Source: an uncultured Eubacteriales bacterium
Lineage (GTDB): Bacteria > Bacillota > Clostridia > Oscillospirales > Oscillospiraceae
NCBI GenBank assembly: GCA_900316745.1
Contig: ONEB01000006.1
Span: 124,001-188,000 of the forward strand
Length of the DNA: 64,000 nt
Reading direction: 5' to 3'
Positions 62,664 to 64,000 of the stretch are shown in pieces (position 1 is the first letter of the stretch; the number at the start of each line of letters is the position of its first letter). Under the pieces are notes generated by a model. It had not been told where the DNA came from. It saw only the letters and a program-made list of their open reading frames with translations, and made no database searches. Made by a program: the position numbers and the translations under genes.

Positions 62664-64000
62664 ATGAAAAAAGCAACAGCAGTTCTGCTTGTGCTGGCAA
62701 TGGTGCTGAGCTTCGGCTCCGTTGCGGCGCTGGCAACAGACACAACCTCGCTGCCCGATCCCGTGGACGGCGTCATCACGCTCACGAGCGATGTGACACT
62801 GGCGGATACGGCAGTCATTTCGAGCGACACCAAACTGGATCTCGCGGGCTATACGCTCACCGGAACGGCATCCGGCCGTGCGCTGCGCGTCGAAGCCGGA
62901 ACGCTTACGGTGACGGACAGCTCCGCTTCCGGGACGGGTAAGATCGTGGTGCCGGAAAAGGCACAGACGATCGCGATTATTGTGAATACCGGACTGGTTC
63001 TTGAGGCGGGCGCGATTGAGGTGTCCGGTCAGGACAGCGCGGGCGTTCGTGCACAGGCTGGCGGTAAGGCGGAGCTCAAGGGCGGCACCATTACGGCGAA
63101 CGGCGTTGGCTCGATGGGTGCTGCGGCTATGGATAATGACACTTCCGTGATCGACCTCTCCGGCACAGAGATTTCTGCCAAAGGTCAGGGCTGCATGGGC
63201 ATCTATCTTGCAGGCAGCGACCAGAAAGCCGTTGTCTCCGGCGGTAAGATTGCAGTCGATGGCAGCGACTCTTATGGCATTCAGACGGTAGAGATGGGAC
63301 CGAACGGTCATGTGATCGAAATCTCCGGCGGTGAAATCAACGCCTCCGGCAACCGCTCCTATGCAGTCTGCCTGGAAATGGATAACAGACTCACGATCTC
63401 CGGCGGCACGCTCAAGAGTGCCGATTCCTGCGCGGTGGCCTATTTCCAGGGCGGCAATACCGGCACGATCACCGGCGGCACGATCGAGGGCAAGACCTAT
63501 GGCGTGCAGATCCAGAACAGCGCGAACAACACGCTCTCCATTTCCGGTGACGCGGTGATCTCCGGCGGCACGGACTCCATCCGCGCGGGCGGCAACCGCT
63601 ATAAGGCCACACCTGCCGTCACGATCTCCGGCGGTTACTTCAACGGCGCCGTTGCAGGCGGCGTGCCGAGTGATAAGACCGACAACTACGCCATCTACGA
63701 TATCACGGGCGGCTATTTCACCGAGCCCATCGCGGACAGCGCTCTGTATAACTACGCGCTGGCAAAGGATTACACGCCCGAGACCTACACCGATGAGGTG
63801 AAAGCGGGCGAGACCAACAAGATCAAAACCGTCTCCGTGCAGAAGGACGGTGTAACCTATGGCTATCAGATCGGTCAGCCGCAGCCCGGCTACGTGCTGA
63901 TGAACATTCCTTATGCCGAGTTCTATGCCGGCGAGGGTATCGCCGATGTGGACGGCGTGACCTCCGCTACCAAGAACAAGCCCCGCACGGCAACGCTTGC
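62664..64000 (+). CDS. Secreted beta-helix protein, 3' truncated by the window
   Basis: At least 445 residues, running off the right edge. ATG 62664 has AAAGGA 8 bases upstream. Signal peptide 1-25. Residues 40-370 form a repeated, right-handed beta-helix pattern with the recurring element ISGG (VVSGGKIAVDG, EISGGEINASG, LTISGGTLKSA). Near the visible end GYVLMNIPYAEFYAGEG and ADVDGVTSATKNK resemble the start of Tp47-like penicillin-binding/lipoprotein domains of Clostridia. Function unknown. Its promoter carries the palindrome shared with the FMN-binding gene. Confidence 0.65.
   Translation, partial: MKKATAVLLVLAMVLSFGSVAALATDTTSLPDPVDGVITLTSDVTLADTAVISSDTKLDLAGYTLTGTASGRALRVEAGTLTVTDSSASGTGKIVVPEKAQTIAIIVNTGLVLEAGAIEVSGQDSAGVRAQAGGKAELKGGTITANGVGSMGAAAMDNDTSVIDLSGTEISAKGQGCMGIYLAGSDQKAVVSGGKIAVDGSDSYGIQTVEMGPNGHVIEISGGEINASGNRSYAVCLEMDNRLTISGGTLKSADSCAVAYFQGGNTGTITGGTIEGKTYGVQIQNSANNTLSISGDAVISGGTDSIRAGGNRYKATPAVTISGGYFNGAVAGGVPSDKTDNYAIYDITGGYFTEPIADSALYNYALAKDYTPETYTDEVKAGETNKIKTVSVQKDGVTYGYQIGQPQPGYVLMNIPYAEFYAGEGIADVDGVTSATKNKPRTATL

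Overview
The window looks like a chromosome segment of a gut-type anaerobic Clostridia member, most like Oscillospiraceae. The grounds are a GC-rich genome, many SLH-anchored secreted proteins, a TRAP importer, tungsten-enzyme genes, flavin/Fe-S oxidoreductases and no respiratory complexes. The genus cannot be fixed from sequence alone. No tRNA, rRNA or CRISPR array was recognised.

Layout. 1-2.7 kb: housekeeping genes (tail of a membrane glycosyltransferase, rpiB, a DUF4015-like protein, prmA). 2.8-5.9 kb: secreted S15 peptidase with SLH anchor. 6.3-9.3 kb: large Fe-S/FAD/NAD(P) oxidoreductase followed directly by hypA. 9.4-15 kb: YcxB-like protein and a LacI regulator divergent from a DctP-DctQ-DctM TRAP transporter and a glycerophosphodiesterase. 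15-21.2 kb: MgtC-like protein, Na/Pi symporter with PhoU domain, cyclodeaminase plus threonine aldolase, and an acyltransferase-PAP2 fusion. 21.2-23.4 kb: flavin reductase, HxlR regulator and Fe-S aldo/keto reductase around a perfect inverted-repeat operator. 23.4-25.7 kb: secreted protein of unknown role.

25.9-34.9 kb is the most coherent block, a tungsten module: moeA, a second moeA fused to a periplasmic-binding-like domain, tupC-tupB-tupA (tungstate ABC importer), and a tungsten aldehyde:ferredoxin oxidoreductase fused in frame to an iron alcohol dehydrogenase. Two features stand out. TupA is circularly permuted, with the usual C-terminal part placed before the TTTS tungstate motif. Its reading frame also carries an amber stop at codon 3. 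Together the genes could import tungstate, load it onto the pterin cofactor and interconvert acid, aldehyde and alcohol on one polypeptide.

35-49 kb: GH13 glucosidase, then a run of secreted proteins on the minus strand (two SGNH hydrolases, an M23-like peptidase with an altered zinc motif, and three CotH-kinase paralogues, one frameshifted). 49-53.5 kb: FMN/FAD reductase of the fumarate/urocanate reductase type, a membrane protein and a MATE exporter. 53.5-54.3 kb: gene-poor stretch with six consecutive different hairpins and a coding remnant. 54.4-64 kb: FtsX-type ABC exporter, a 1576-residue FMN-binding/GLUG/SLH surface protein and a truncated beta-helix protein. These last genes share a TTAGC-N4-GCTAA-type palindrome, which suggests one regulon, possibly metal-controlled.
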